Position numbers and translations under genes: made by a program
Source: Spisula solida
Taxonomy: Eukaryota; Mollusca; Bivalvia; Venerida; Mactridae
DNA length: 64,000 bases
Direction: 5' to 3'
Assembly: GCA_947247005.1 (NCBI GenBank)
Contig: OX365956.1
Coordinates: 9,320,089-9,384,088 of the forward strand
The notes under the pieces: model-generated
The model's database searches: none
What the model saw: only the letters and a program-made list of their open reading frames with translations
What the model was told of the DNA's origin: nothing
Part shown: positions 1 to 11,488 of the stretch, piece by piece
Position numbering within the stretch: the first letter of the stretch is position 1
Layout: each line of letters starts with the position of its first letter

Positions 1-484
1 TGTCATGCTAGGATGTTGTATAAGTTCAGCACATTGTCATGCTAATATGTTGTAATAATCGAGTGCCTAATCATGCTACATGTAGGTTACTGTAGTAGTT
101 AGACACGTGACTACGCTCTATCTAAAGTTGTTGCTGGTGTTTGGTACTTTTACTATATATTTTTCAGAAGTCGCAACAATTAGTTTGTCATTTTTAAGGG
201 TCGTTGTACAGAGTCGTACGGGTATTTCGTCAAAGTACTGGTTGTAGCTCCAGAAACCCACTTATTTCTTAGCATTAGACTTTAGGTACATGTATGTAAA
301 GACAACCACGCCTTGCCATATAGTGGTCGGCCTATTCGAAGTTAAGCCATTTGATTATGCAAACATACGTTCCACTGTGTTACTTCCAAAAATATGTTTG
401 AATAATCTATTTACTAGTACATCTAAGGTAGTGTCCTGTCATTGTAATGTAACATAATAATGAGAAAAGGCCATATTTTACAAG
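1..484. other. Upstream flank, probably intron of the first gene
   Basis: No coding exon, tRNA or clear repeat was recognised here. The segment is AT-rich and lies just before an exon whose first bases must be completed by an earlier exon, so it is most simply an intron of the gene that ends at 9430. The earlier exons are outside the window. Confidence 0.4.
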
Positions 485-622
485 TCATGGTGAAGTTTTC
501 TTCACAAATTCAACAATCGCAGACCAGCTACGCGGGCTCTTGGATGTCATGCGGCTGCTGGACAATGTGCCGTCTTCATACGTAGCGGTCTTTAAACACG
601 ACATTCTGAACGGAGAAAAAGG
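485..622 (+). CDS. Unidentified gene, internal exon (third from last)
   Basis: The exon has no stop in one frame and reads ...HGEVFF, then DQLRGLLDVMRLLDN, then SSYVAVFKHDILNGEKG. The reading is clearly protein-like and the sequence is GC-richer than its surroundings. It ends in gg|GTGAGT at 622/623, a strong donor, leaving two bases of a codon. The next exon supplies exactly the missing base (GG+G = Gly). The start is uncertain. I chose the AG at 483-484 because the frame is open and protein-like from there. The AG at 521-522 would start the exon at 523 in the same frame. The segment is leucine-rich and probably helical, with no signal peptide or membrane segment. I do not recognise the protein and assign no function. 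Confidence 0.7.
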
Positions 623-2343
623 GTGAGTTTCAGCATCACCACACTAATTGCCAGTTGTTTTATCTTCAAGTTGGTACTTTTATATGTATTTCCAAGACTC
701 CAAAATTCTTTGTCAGAAACAATATCAATATAATTGTTTGGCCCTCGTCTAGTATATGCACAGTGCACATAAGAATGATAACGTAAACGCATTTGAAAAA
801 TGGATTATCAGAATGAAAGTTTCTATATCAGATTCAGTTGGAGTTGAATACTACATGGGGTTCAAATGATTTTGTCATTGAATTCCACATTGTATTAAGG
901 ATAGTTACGTAATAATCATATTAATAATAATAAAATAACTGTCATTTTGATGTGCTCAGATGCAATAATATTTGAAAACCACTCGTACAATAAACAAATA
1001 AAAATAAACAAAAAGCGCTAAAATGTCTCCATATAACACATCGACTGCATAACCCAAACACGATAAAAGAACCTTGACAAACTATTGTCAATCCATCAAG
1101 AATGGTATAGACAATGGAATGCGATATACGGTAATTGTCTGGCCAACTGAAGTCTATTCATGTTCTGTGATAATGGTAATAAATAACTGTAAATGTCTAC
1201 TGTCAATCACAAGGAAATACATTTAGCAGTACCAACATTCTATCATGATTACACTTAGAAATTCGGAGAAAGGGTTACGATAGCTTTTCCCAGTTTCTTT
1301 ATTTCATTGATGCGTGATAAGCATACGCAATATTCATTTCACGGTGATCAATTTGTTTGTGTGTTTGTTTAAGCAGTGTTTTCAACACCACTGCAAATGA
1401 TTTGAAGAATACTAGAACACTACTGTATAATTGAAACGTTTCAAATATCATAGTCCTCACAAACATGTTATGTCACTATTTTACTTAGTCGTCATACCTC
1501 TAAATGCCTTCTCTTTTAAGCCTCGGGGCTCAGACTATTGGTCGGCACGTGGAAAGCCAATCACCATGAATCATTTATTATTTGCATAGTATATTTTTTT
1601 TGAAAATGTTTACAGAAGTTTTATTAATTTCAAAGGTCAGCACTTTTAAATACCACACGCCTATTTCGGGTTATGTTCTTTTAAATACAAGAAGCACATT
1701 TCCGCCTTTGTAGGTGTGTTATACATTGTCGTCAGGCATGACTGAGTATGTACTATACATGTTATGTACTATTCCCTTAGAACCGTTGATTTTGATTATC
1801 AGTCAGAGCTACAACCGGGTAATTTCAATAGTTCAATTTCTAGGTTTCTCAGTAATTTCATTGATAAAGTTAGAGTGATCCCATCGGAGTATAACTGATC
1901 GAAAATAAACCACATAACAATAAGACTAGAGCATTATCAGTTGGAATAACAAATTTCATTCCCTCGTTGTGTAATATTGTTGAATTTTCCAGACAAACTT
2001 AGTTAAAGTGTAATTGTAATGAAACAATATAATGTCGTATTGCTTTTTGTACACTTTCAAAACTTCAGAAAGTGCACAGGAGGGCAACCGATGTACACTC
2101 TGTTTAGGTTGCATTAACCTTGAAACCTTGATCGTATAACTGATATTTTACTATACTCCAATGTCTTTCACAAATACAGCCATCCTGTCATATTTCAAGT
2201 AACTATACTACGGAATCTCTGTTATGTTTATGATTGGTTGCGTAAGAGTGTCATAGGCCAATGTGCTGTAGCTGTCATCGGTGTCGCATGTACACTGTAT
2301 ATGTTGAGTGTTGTTGTCCTTGTGATGATCTGGCTCCAGATTT

Positions 2344-3115
2344 GTTTAACTGACTCGGGTGACAGGCTGTCAGAGTGGGGTGTCGTGTTTAACTGACTCG
2401 GGTGACAGGCTGTCAGAGTGGGGTGTCGTGTTTAACTGACTCGGGTGACAGGCTGTCAGAGTGGGGTGTCGTGTTTAACTGACTCGGGTGACAGGCTGTC
2501 AGAGTGGGGTGTCGTGTTTAACTGACTCCGGTGACAGGCTGTCAGAGTGGGGTGTCCTGTTTAACTGACTCGGGTGACAGGCTGTCAGAGTGGGGTGTCA
2601 TGTTTAACTGACTCGGGTGACAGGCTGTCAGAGTGGGGTGTCATGTTTAACTGACTCGGGTGACAGGCTGTCAGAGTGGGGTGTCGTGTTTAACTGACTC
2701 CGGTGACAGGCTGTCAGAGTGGGGTGTCGTGTTTAACTGACTCCGGTGACAGGCTGTCAGAGTGGGGTGTCGTGTTTAACTGACTCAGGTGACATGCTGT
2801 CAGAGTGGGGTGTCTTGTTTAACTGACTCAGGTGACAGGCTGTCAGAGTGGGTGTCGTGTTTAACTGACTCAGGTGACAGGCTGTCAGAGTGGGGTGTCG
2901 TGTTTAACTGACTCAGGTGACAGGCTGTCAGAGTGGGGTGTCGTGTTTAACTGACTCAGGTGACATGCTGTCAGAGTGAGGTGTCATGTTTAACTGACTC
3001 AGGTGACAGGCTGTCAGAGTGGGTGTCGTGTTTAACTGACTCAGGTGACAGGCTGTCAGAGTAGGGTGCCGTGTTTAACTGACTCAGGTGATAGGCTGTC
3101 AGAGTGGGGTGTCGA
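2344..3115 (+). repeat. 43-bp minisatellite, 18 copies
   Basis: The unit starts GTTTAACTGACTC and ends GTGGGGTGTCGT. Starts fall at 2344, 2387, 2430 and so on to 3073. Units 12 and 16 are one base short. Variants are clustered: CTCGGG in the first units, CTCCGG in units 5, 9 and 10, and CTCAGG in units 11-18, as expected from local unit spread. Each unit centres on the palindrome TGACAG-G-CTGTCA, perfect in 15 of 18. The other block copy has a single degraded unit near 17156-17202. Confidence 0.95.
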
Positions 3116-3960
3116 GTTTAAGTAGCTGCTCAGCCTTTTGTGCTCTGCTGTTTCTGGTGAGTGCTGCCTTCCATTTCCGGTTATAATTTTCTGGTTGAGA
3201 CTCAGTACTCGGTGATGAATGTACAGTCGGTTTACCGAACGCATGTCTGAAGATTGACTAGAATAACTAGCCATTTTCTATAGAAAACGCAGTTTAGTGA
3301 AAACGCAGCGCTTCCTTTTCTTCTGGGTATATATATAGTAACACATAATTAACAATGTTTAAGGGAGTACTCGACTTTATTGAAAGCTAACAACAATACA
3401 GTCAAAGCACGCTGGCTCTGTTCAACTATGTTCAACTTCGCAGAACAGAAAATCGATCGACACAAGACTCCCCGAAGATGATAAACTGACCGTTAACATG
3501 CCACTTGGCTATATTTTAACCTAAATTTTAAAATAAACATTCCTCGGAGATTAGGCAAATTTGGAGAAAGTTCTTGTTTTAAACAAAACTCCCTGCACTT
3601 CAGATTGGCGAGACAAGAATTACTGTTGATAAGGAGTTGAATATAATCACAGACAATATTGTGTCGCAGGGACATGACATCCCTCATAAATTGCAGCGGT
3701 GCATATATGTACGTATATTCAAAGTGCATTACAAATAGACATTTCCAACGACGCATCAACCAACCAAAACAGGTTTCAGTTACACTTGTGTGACTATACG
3801 TACAAGGGGTGTTTCATAAGTAATGTAACTATACCACGAGCATGCGCACTGCGTGCTGAATTAGAAATAATTAATCTCTGCATTGGTGAGTGTCTTTTTT
3901 TCTTTTCCAATATATGCAACCCAAAATGTGTTTCCTGTTAGATGCCACGAGACCGTACAG

Positions 3961-4275
3961 TTCATACTTGAACTTCAGACAGGCTAAAACTTGGTATATC
4001 AGCCCTTTTACTGTTAAAACTATGTCTTCAGCTTTTTTATTGCTGAAACTAGTTCATGCAATATTGAGTAATTTATAGTGATTTGTCAACAAATATTATT
4101 GTGATCCCCTTTTAGGGATATTTTACAACAAGTTCATTCAGCTTGTTGACAGCTGGGGCTATAGCAGTTCTCGTTCGGATTTGTGTTGGGAATTGTGATG
4201 TATTTTATGTTTCCTGCGCTTGTCTAGTTAAGTTGAGTGCTACCTTCATTGTCCGACTTTTTGTTATCTTTTTGG
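3961..4275 (+). repeat. Dispersed repeat R, copy inside block A
   Basis: The copy shares ordered words with four other places in the window. These include 'acttcagacag', 'tttactgttgaaact', 'ttgacagctggg', 'tctcgttcgg', 'gtgttggg' and a tail with 'gagtgctgcctt'. No coding capacity or terminal repeats were seen, so the class is unknown. It contains the empty target site (4186-4194) of the MITE found at 18165-18258. Confidence 0.6.
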
Positions 4276-6406
4276 CTAAACGCATTATGAACATCACATA
4301 GCAAGGGTGTAATAGCTAATAGTCTAAAAGTGTTTTTTTTTGGCAATCAAACCATTCCGTCTAATTGCATGATATAACAATCCCTTATATTGAAGCAGCG
4401 GAATTAAACATATGGTATTAATTTTTTTAACTGTCGGTTACATAATGACAATATGTACTGTATCATACCTATTATATTCCCAACATGAAACCTCGTGCAT
4501 GAATATCATCCCTTTGGAGAATGATGTTCAGTAAACTTAATCCAGACCAATTAATTTTATTAAGTACACACACCGAAATACAATGTTTTGCCAACAAACA
4601 TGTATTGAGTTTCTGAAGTTTTGTTATTACAAGACCAATGCACCATCAATCGGATGATCCTTGCGGTGATAACCAGGGTACAGGATATCAGTGCACTTAC
4701 GGAAATCACAAACTTACGACCAAATTGATTAATTATTCTTTAAAACCTTCATATTGGGGACAGATGTGGTTTGTAGGAGTTCGTTAACTGACTCATAACT
4801 GATGGTGAACAAACTTTTCTCACAATTTGCAAATGTTAAAGAATAAGTATAAATAATTTGAATTAATCTGGACGTAAGTTTAAGATTTCTGTAACAGCAT
4901 TGTGATCCTATTGATGTGTACTTCCTATAAGCCATCGTTATTGCATTGTAGAAGGGTTTTCCTTTCCAAACGAATTTGCATTATATAAATGTAAAATAGT
5001 TATGTTTGATCAGGGGTAATTTTGGCGTATTTCAAGCTTAATGAATTATTTCTTTTTATACTTTCTGAATACTTTTTCTTTTTCTGTTTTGTTTAGCAAA
5101 ATTTACGAGAGCGCTACAATAGATGGCAAACTCAAGCATATAGAGTGATACAATGCATTATCAACACACGATCAGTACATTACAACGACAAAATAGCCTC
5201 CTTTGAATGATAGTGTAGACAGCGTAATAACGACATAACACAATAACTGTGGATTGTCTGGTCAATTGTTACTGGTCATAAATAACTATAAACGTCCAAT
5301 GACAATCTACATAAGATGCTGATGAAGATGTATTCTTCTACAACCATTATTACTTTTTGGTCTTAGATCAGTGGATTTGTAATCCTGCTAATTCTGCTAG
5401 TTTGACACACGCGGTGATGTATTCGGGTTTTGCTTACTTATGTTTGCACGTTTTTTTTTATGCGTTCTCCTCATGGTTTTTTATGACTAATAACTTCTGT
5501 GTCATACATAAGCAATATGAAATGCAAGAGTTTAATCCACAAGACTAGACGACAATAATATACACGAGTTCAGCACAAACTAAATTGAAACAAAATAATA
5601 AATAATTTTGTTTAAATTACTTATGATTAAAATAAGTAATAATAACATTAATTGTGTGCATAAATACGATCGTACAATCATGCGAGGCTATCTTATCAAT
5701 TCGTAGTTTTTTACACATTTTTAACGAACCAGAAACGACTACACTAATTCAGGCTTATGAATAGAACACGCATGGTGTTTCACTCACATACTAGTATAAA
5801 GCTAAATTGAATGTTACTACAATGTTAACTTGTGTTGACGTCTTCCCATAATCATCACGTGTATTTCGTATCTTCAGGACTGGAAAATATCACACAATGA
5901 CATCTTGCTATAAATGTTTGCATGGCATTTACACATTGCATGGACTTGCAATGCAAACGTTTATTGCCTTCGCAGAACACTGCAATCAGAAGGAATGTGT
6001 CATTCGATGATAAAACATTTTGCAAAATTCGATTAAAGTCATTTCCAATTTTATTAAATTTTATCAAACATTTATAATACAGTTTATTCGTATACAAGTA
6101 TTAGATCTAAGGATAAAATTACATTTATTAAGATGGTATTGCATGTCTGAATGTCTAAGACCATGAGTAGCATTATATATTTCTTTGAATATAAGGTGTT
6201 TTGTATGCTACAAGAATTTATAATTAGATTACACGTTAAATCAAATTGTCCCACTGGAGATTTCAGATTAATTTATACGGATACGCCGCTCAACGTATTT
6301 TCAAACACTTTAGATTAAATCTTGCTTACATGTATTAACTGAGACCCGATTGGGTAAACGACTTTAATATTCTATGAAGCTGACACACAGACACGTGGAG
6401 TCTAGA

Positions 6407-6419
6407 CCCCCCCCCCCCC
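6407..6419 (+). repeat. Poly-C run of 13
   Basis: Thirteen consecutive C lie in a part of block A absent from copy 2. The length may be affected by sequencing error. Confidence 0.9.
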
Positions 6420-8221
6420 AGCTACGCACCTGTATATATTTTTATTATCAAAATTGTATACCCAGACCCATACACTAATCACACAAATATTATTAAACAT
6501 TATTATCTGGGACAAATCGTAAATGCCTCTCTAGCTTAAAAAACACAAAGATAAAAATATTTGACTGAAATTCTCGAACACCTTCCTCGAAAATCGGGTC
6601 GTGTTTAACTCACAGTGTAACTTTCCAGACGTTCTATTCCTGGCTTGTAAGTTCGTAATATTCCTGACCAGGGTCTATAAATACGGAATATTACTGCATA
6701 CGTTAGGCCGCATTTCCTCTTTATGCCGTATCTCGTGGGACAAGTAACGGATGGACATAACTGCAGTAGTATTCCTTTGATTATATACTTACAGAAGTAA
6801 AGAAAACTTTTAGGTGCGGAAATGCGTTTAAAGTGTATAATATTTATGTGGCGTGGAAAGTTAATTTGGGCTTATGGACGTGACGTCGTTATCGAGAAAT
6901 GCGCCGTTTATCATGTTGTATTTTCGCAGATAAATTCACATGTTTGCTCAGCACAAATGAGTCTATAAAGGTTTAAACAATAATTAACGAATACCATGAA
7001 CGATTGTTACATGTTCGACAATCTTCTACAAACCACATTTTTTGGTCTGTGCCCAGTGACAGTTCAGTTTTCACGAGTTATTGATTATTACGGGAGCGCC
7101 ATATTACGTCTTCACAAACTGTGTAAAAGATTATTTTGAATGCCCTTGAAATGCGTCGATTTTATAAGAGGGTCGATGCTGGATGCTGTAGTGACACCGT
7201 TGTATCGTGTAAGTATGATTTATTTCAGTATGAAGCGATAAATAACGGCCGGTATGTCGAAAAGTTTTGACCCGGAAGTGGTGGCTGTTTAGCAACTGTT
7301 TGTTGATAGTAACCAAGTTATGATCACAAAATAAGTTTGAATTTGTACAATCACTGATAGGTATGAGCCAGTTAGAAGTTTAACGATCCAGACATCTTGC
7401 ACGATCCCATGAACTATACGAGTAATATTTATTATAATATGCTCGGAGCAGGACCGAGCCTGGTGTGAAATTGAAAATAAATTGACGACGTGACGTGCCG
7501 GAAATACTTTTAAAATCAGAGTTTGATGATAGTTGTCACCTATCATACACATATGAACAATTTAATCAATATGTTAATTGGTTTTTGGAATAACTTGTCA
7601 CTACACTCCCCCCTTTCTTATTTTATGTGGTCTCCAGTCACCATCATGACACATGATTCTATCATAGCAAGCAAAATTAAGCTTCCGAAACCGTTGAAAC
7701 AAATGAGGGGGATAAAATGCGCAGACAGCAACAAGAATTGAACTGTGACCTCCATAGGATTTATGACAATGGGATACTAGCAAGTCTCAGAAGAGTTGAC
7801 CAAAAACAGTAGCCTTTTTCAAACCAAACTGCAAGATTTTTTAATTGAACTATATTCACAACTCCCTCTTCATGCTGCTTCATTAATACATAGATGCATG
7901 CACCTGTCAAGCACATGATCATCAGGCACCCAATTGAATTGGCCCCAACATTAAATCAGGGGATACATTTCATGAAGAGCAACCAATGATTAAACACATT
8001 TACCTACTGCACTTCAGTCGGGCACTTTGACTATGTCACTGACGTGACATATTAACCATACACATCACCCGGGACCTTGAGTATGTTAACTAGATACTTA
8101 ACTGTGCCTCTAAATAGTTTGTTGTTCGAATCACCTGTAATCAACTCTCATATAAATGTAAAATTACATTGTGATTTATATCATGAAGCTATATTCTTCA
8201 TATTTATCTTTCTTTTTGCAG

Positions 8222-8337
8222 GCTTATAGATAATCTGATTGACATTAGTTGGTACACTTGGTATAAAGGAGCAGAAAATGTTGTGTCAATGGCTCACTGT
8301 GAAGAGAAAGTTTTTGCAGAAAAAGGAACATGCATAG
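8222..8337 (+). CDS. Unidentified gene, penultimate coding exon
   Basis: The exon follows TTTTTGCAG at 8221. Its first base completes the glycine codon begun by the upstream exon. It then encodes 38 residues in an open frame, beginning LIDNLIDISWYTWYKG and ending EEKVFAEKGTCI. The last base (8337) starts a codon completed by the next exon, with donor GTTGTA at 8338. The same phase logic holds at both ends, which is strong evidence that this is a real spliced exon. The sequence is aromatic-rich (WYTWY) with two cysteines and no membrane segment. The frame runs into the intron and meets a stop soon after. No family is recognised. Confidence 0.75.
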
Positions 8338-9332
8338 GTTGTACAGTTAATATTACTTTAATTTATATAAAAAATATATAATTTCAAAAATGTCATAACT
8401 GTCTGATAGTGTAAATGAACATGGACTTTATTTAAATGGGGGTGACATAAAGACATTATCCAGTAGATAAGCCAAACTTTAGCTTATCAGCTTGAGTTGC
8501 TAATAATAGCTTTCCTACTTGTGCAGTGTGACCAATTACTGGATCTGATTAGAAAAATGTGCAACCCCTATTAACATTTGCACAATGTATGAAACAGGGC
8601 CAATGATGTACAGATATCAGCTAGATAAAACATGTTTTGTATGTAATGGTTCCAAAGGCACAATAAGATATTTTCAATTGCCTAATTTAAACATTTTTTG
8701 TTTGACTTTTACCTACCTACCAAATAAAATTGCCCCTACTCAATTAATTATGTTGCTTCCAGAGAAAAAAAGGTTTCTATATTATAAGTATACATTTGAT
8801 AAAGCATCTACTATGAAATATCCTGTGAGCAATATTTTATAAATTAACTACAAGTTTATATTATTAGTAATTATCACTGAGACAACATAAAATATATATT
8901 AGTAATAAAAATAAAATAAAATTAGTTTAATACTTGACTGTGTACCTACCCAATGTAAATATTTTAGGTCAGTAAAGGTCAAACAAACAATGTAAGCCCT
9001 CGTAAAAGTAAAAACTGACATAAATACTGCTATGCAATATGTATAAGTGATTGATGATTTGAGTTTTTAATCAGTATAAAGTTTTTAAAAACTCATGAAT
9101 GGCATACGCTATACTAGTTTGTGTAGTTTGTGTTATTGTGAATACCATTACAAACATGGTTGTTAACAAATCAACACACACACACAAGCTGATATAAGTT
9201 ACTGTAAATTTTGCTTTAAATAAATGGTAAAATGGAAAACTTTACACTAATTAATACAACACAATAATAAAACTACAAAACTGTAATCTAGTCTAGAAAA
9301 TGACTTATAAATTTATTTGGTTTAAATTCCAG
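8338..9332 (+). other. Intron, about 1 kb
   Basis: The intron runs from GTTGTA to AATTCCAG. It is AT-rich, and an open frame at 8585-8842 inside it shows no protein-like features. Nothing else was seen. Confidence 0.6.
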
Positions 9333-9430
9333 GACTACAAGAGACTGTTGCTGTGACTGTACAGGTGACTGGACCTACACAAAGTGTCCTGGCTTGGCAT
9401 GACAACTATTTGTGTTTGAAAGTCACATAG
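9333..9430 (+). CDS. Unidentified gene, last coding exon
   Basis: The exon follows TTTAAATTCCAG. Its first two bases complete a glycine codon with the last base of the previous exon. It then encodes 31 residues, LQETVAVTVQVTG followed by PTQSVLAWHDNYLCLKVT, and stops at TAG 9428-9430. The alternating V/T pattern suggests beta strands. Together the three exons give about 115 C-terminal residues. The predicted protein looks soluble. I cannot name it; a homology search with the spliced 115 residues would decide. The tandem copy of this region (16.7-25.5 kb) lacks this exon and the previous one. Confidence 0.75.
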
Positions 9431-9703
9431 TGGCATTCAGATTCTGAAAGTATGTACAATAGATGTACAATTGGAGACAGCAATCAAGTGGTGGCCACTT
9501 TCTGTCACAATTAAGCAATGTTGACATTTACAAAACAGTGTATTTTTACATCTAGAAGCTCATTTACAAGTTCATTCTGGAATTCACAGACTTCATGCTA
9601 TTTAAAGCATCTTGGCACATAATTTTTACTTGTTAACCATATTATTCAATGTCACCAAATGTGTTCAAACATTGATAATATAGAAATTGTGAATTATTCC
9701 ACA

Positions 9704-10838
9704 GTTGCTAAGCAACATAACTAAATATCATTTTATGTAGACATTATTGTTCTTCAATCTCTCTTTGATTTGTAACATTTATCATAGACTTTGGGAAGGC
9801 AGAAACCTGTTTAGGTCCTGCAGATTCATAATGCTATAATCACTTCTATAATGAATTGATGTCTATATTAATATCTGATTGCACTTTTGCAAACATGGTA
9901 CACATTAGAAATTGCTTCTATGCATGTAACTTCCTTTTTAATTTGAACATATATTTCCAAGTCTGTTTATCCTGCATTGTAAGACATGTCTTTTGGTGTA
10001 AACAATTTCATATTTTGATATCATTTAGCTGCATTTAATGGCAAATACTTTAGAAAGCAAGACGAAAAGTGAGACATTATGTAGTTGCTATGCAACAAGA
10101 ACAATATACATGTATGTATTGAGTTGTGGGTTGCAATTATGCATGCCTATTTGACAACTACTATTTAAAACTATATACAATCATTGCAACTTGTAGAAGA
10201 ATTCATATGACAACAAGTGATCTTGGGTTATTCTGACAGGATTCAAATTACATGACGTTAGTATACTTTTGAACACTAACCGTACTGTCCAAATTAGGTT
10301 TATTGTCATAATTTTAATTGATGGATAGAAAATAATCATTTGAAACTAATAACATATGTATTGTGTTGACAATAATCTTTTTCTGTCGATGGTAGTATAC
10401 TTTTTTAATCACATGTGAAGCCATACCATCTAAAAAATGTCAAAATTGTGAAATATTCCATGGTTGCTAAGCAACAGAAATACGATATTTGTTTTATTGT
10501 ACATATATTTTGGTACAATATTTATGCTACATCTAGGTTGGTTAGGAACATACATTCTAAAGGCTTTTATAACAAAGAAAGGTTGTTCTTTATAGATGTA
10601 GTCAATTTTGTAAAAAGACAAGGCTAAAGAATATTTGAAATTATTCAGTCTATGACTCAAAATTAATATAACTTTAGTAGTGCCTTATAGATTGTACGGT
10701 ACATTTAAAATGTCATTAAGTACATACTATTTTGGACTTTCTTTGGAACAAAATGAAGTTTGACTTAATTTTGGCAAGGTTATAGCTATGTATGTCTTAA
10801 AATTAAGAAAAATCAATATTTCTTGGTTGCTAGGCAAC
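9704..10838 (+). repeat. Four GTTGCT-A/T/G-GCAAC palindromes at about 375-bp spacing
   Basis: Palindromes lie at 9704-9716, 10084-10096, 10463-10475 and 10826-10838. Flanks of the first and third are similar (AAATTGTGAA.TATTCCA before), so these are likely marks of an old tandem repeat of 363-380 bp. The fourth, GTTGCTAGGCAAC, fits the inverted-repeat style of an RFX X-box (known consensus GTNRCC-N-RGYAAC) imperfectly. Confidence 0.7.
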
Positions 10839-10899
10839 GGTACTGTATTCGTGTGTACATTTTGTGAAGATGTTCTTCTCAAATTGCTCTATGATATAA

Positions 10900-10905
10900 A
10901 ATAAA
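10900..10905 (+). terminator. Polyadenylation signal AATAAA
   Basis: AATAAA is followed about 15-40 bases later by a T/GT-rich stretch (GATGTTTTTGTATTC), the usual layout of an animal cleavage site. It is the first well-placed signal found on the sense strand downstream of the stop codon at 9430. Confidence 0.5.
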
Positions 10906-11488
10906 CAAATTGTATGCAATAAGATGTTTTTGTATTCATTTCTTATTTCTGAATCTGGTTTTATCTACCTCCCTAAATGTGCAACAAATGGCACAAAATC
11001 CATTCAAATAAGCAAATAATTTGAAATGACCATCGATATGAATTATCCTGTAACTTAGTTAATTTTTGAGATTTGACGCTCAAATTTTCTGATTTTACTG
11101 CCAAGAAATTACACATGTCAAAAATGGAAAAAAACTCATAATCCATTTTTTGGTCCATAAGCCCCAAATTAACATTCGAAGCCACATAAAAAAATTATAT
11201 TGACGTCATGGACGTCGTCATATTTTCGGCATATAACACAAAGTCTATTCATCAAAAGGTAAATATTTACGTCGCGACGGCATTGACGTTGGAATATGTT
11301 CGGCATATAACACGTCAGACATGCATGATACTGATTCGGAAAACCAGACATGTATGCTACAGAAAATGCAATATGTACTGTTATATTCCACTGTGCGATT
11401 TGAGGTGTATTTGTGACAATACACTGCTAGGTATAAAATAAAAATGTACAGTTCCAGTCCTCATTAAATACGCGAATAATCTATTTAA

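Larger units (their letters stand above)
1704..6690 (+). repeat. Segmental duplication block A, copy 1
   Basis: The block aligns collinearly with 16674-20690 over almost its whole length, for example 1704 with 16674, 3480 with 17440, 4440 with 18440 and 6300 with 20545. Main differences are as follows. Copy 1 has 18 units of a 43-bp minisatellite where copy 2 has one diverged unit. Copy 2 has a 94-bp MITE and an extra R repeat. Copy 1 has about 230 bp extra near 6395-6628, including a 13-C run at 6407-6419. Confidence 0.9.
623..8221 (+). other. Long intron (about 7.6 kb) filled by duplicated block A
   Basis: The intron is bounded by GTGAGT at 623 and by a pyrimidine-rich tract ending in TTTTTGCAG at 8221. 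It holds duplicated block A, the 43-bp minisatellite and an R repeat, annotated separately. At 1060-1215 there is a weak, older relative of the segment at 5200-5320. No additional exon was found. The stretch 6690-8220 shows no recognisable repeat; it is absent from the second block copy. Confidence 0.6.
9431..10920 (+). other. Probable 3' UTR of the unidentified gene
   Basis: From the TAG to the first good AATAAA with a downstream T-rich stretch, no exon or known transposon is seen. The region carries four copies of a palindrome GTTGCTAAGCAAC at about 375-bp spacing, annotated separately. Termination earlier is possible. Confidence 0.5.

Noticed and set aside
3056..3274. Minus-strand 72-codon frame
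   Set aside because: It overlaps the end of the 43-bp array and is not kept in block A copy 2.
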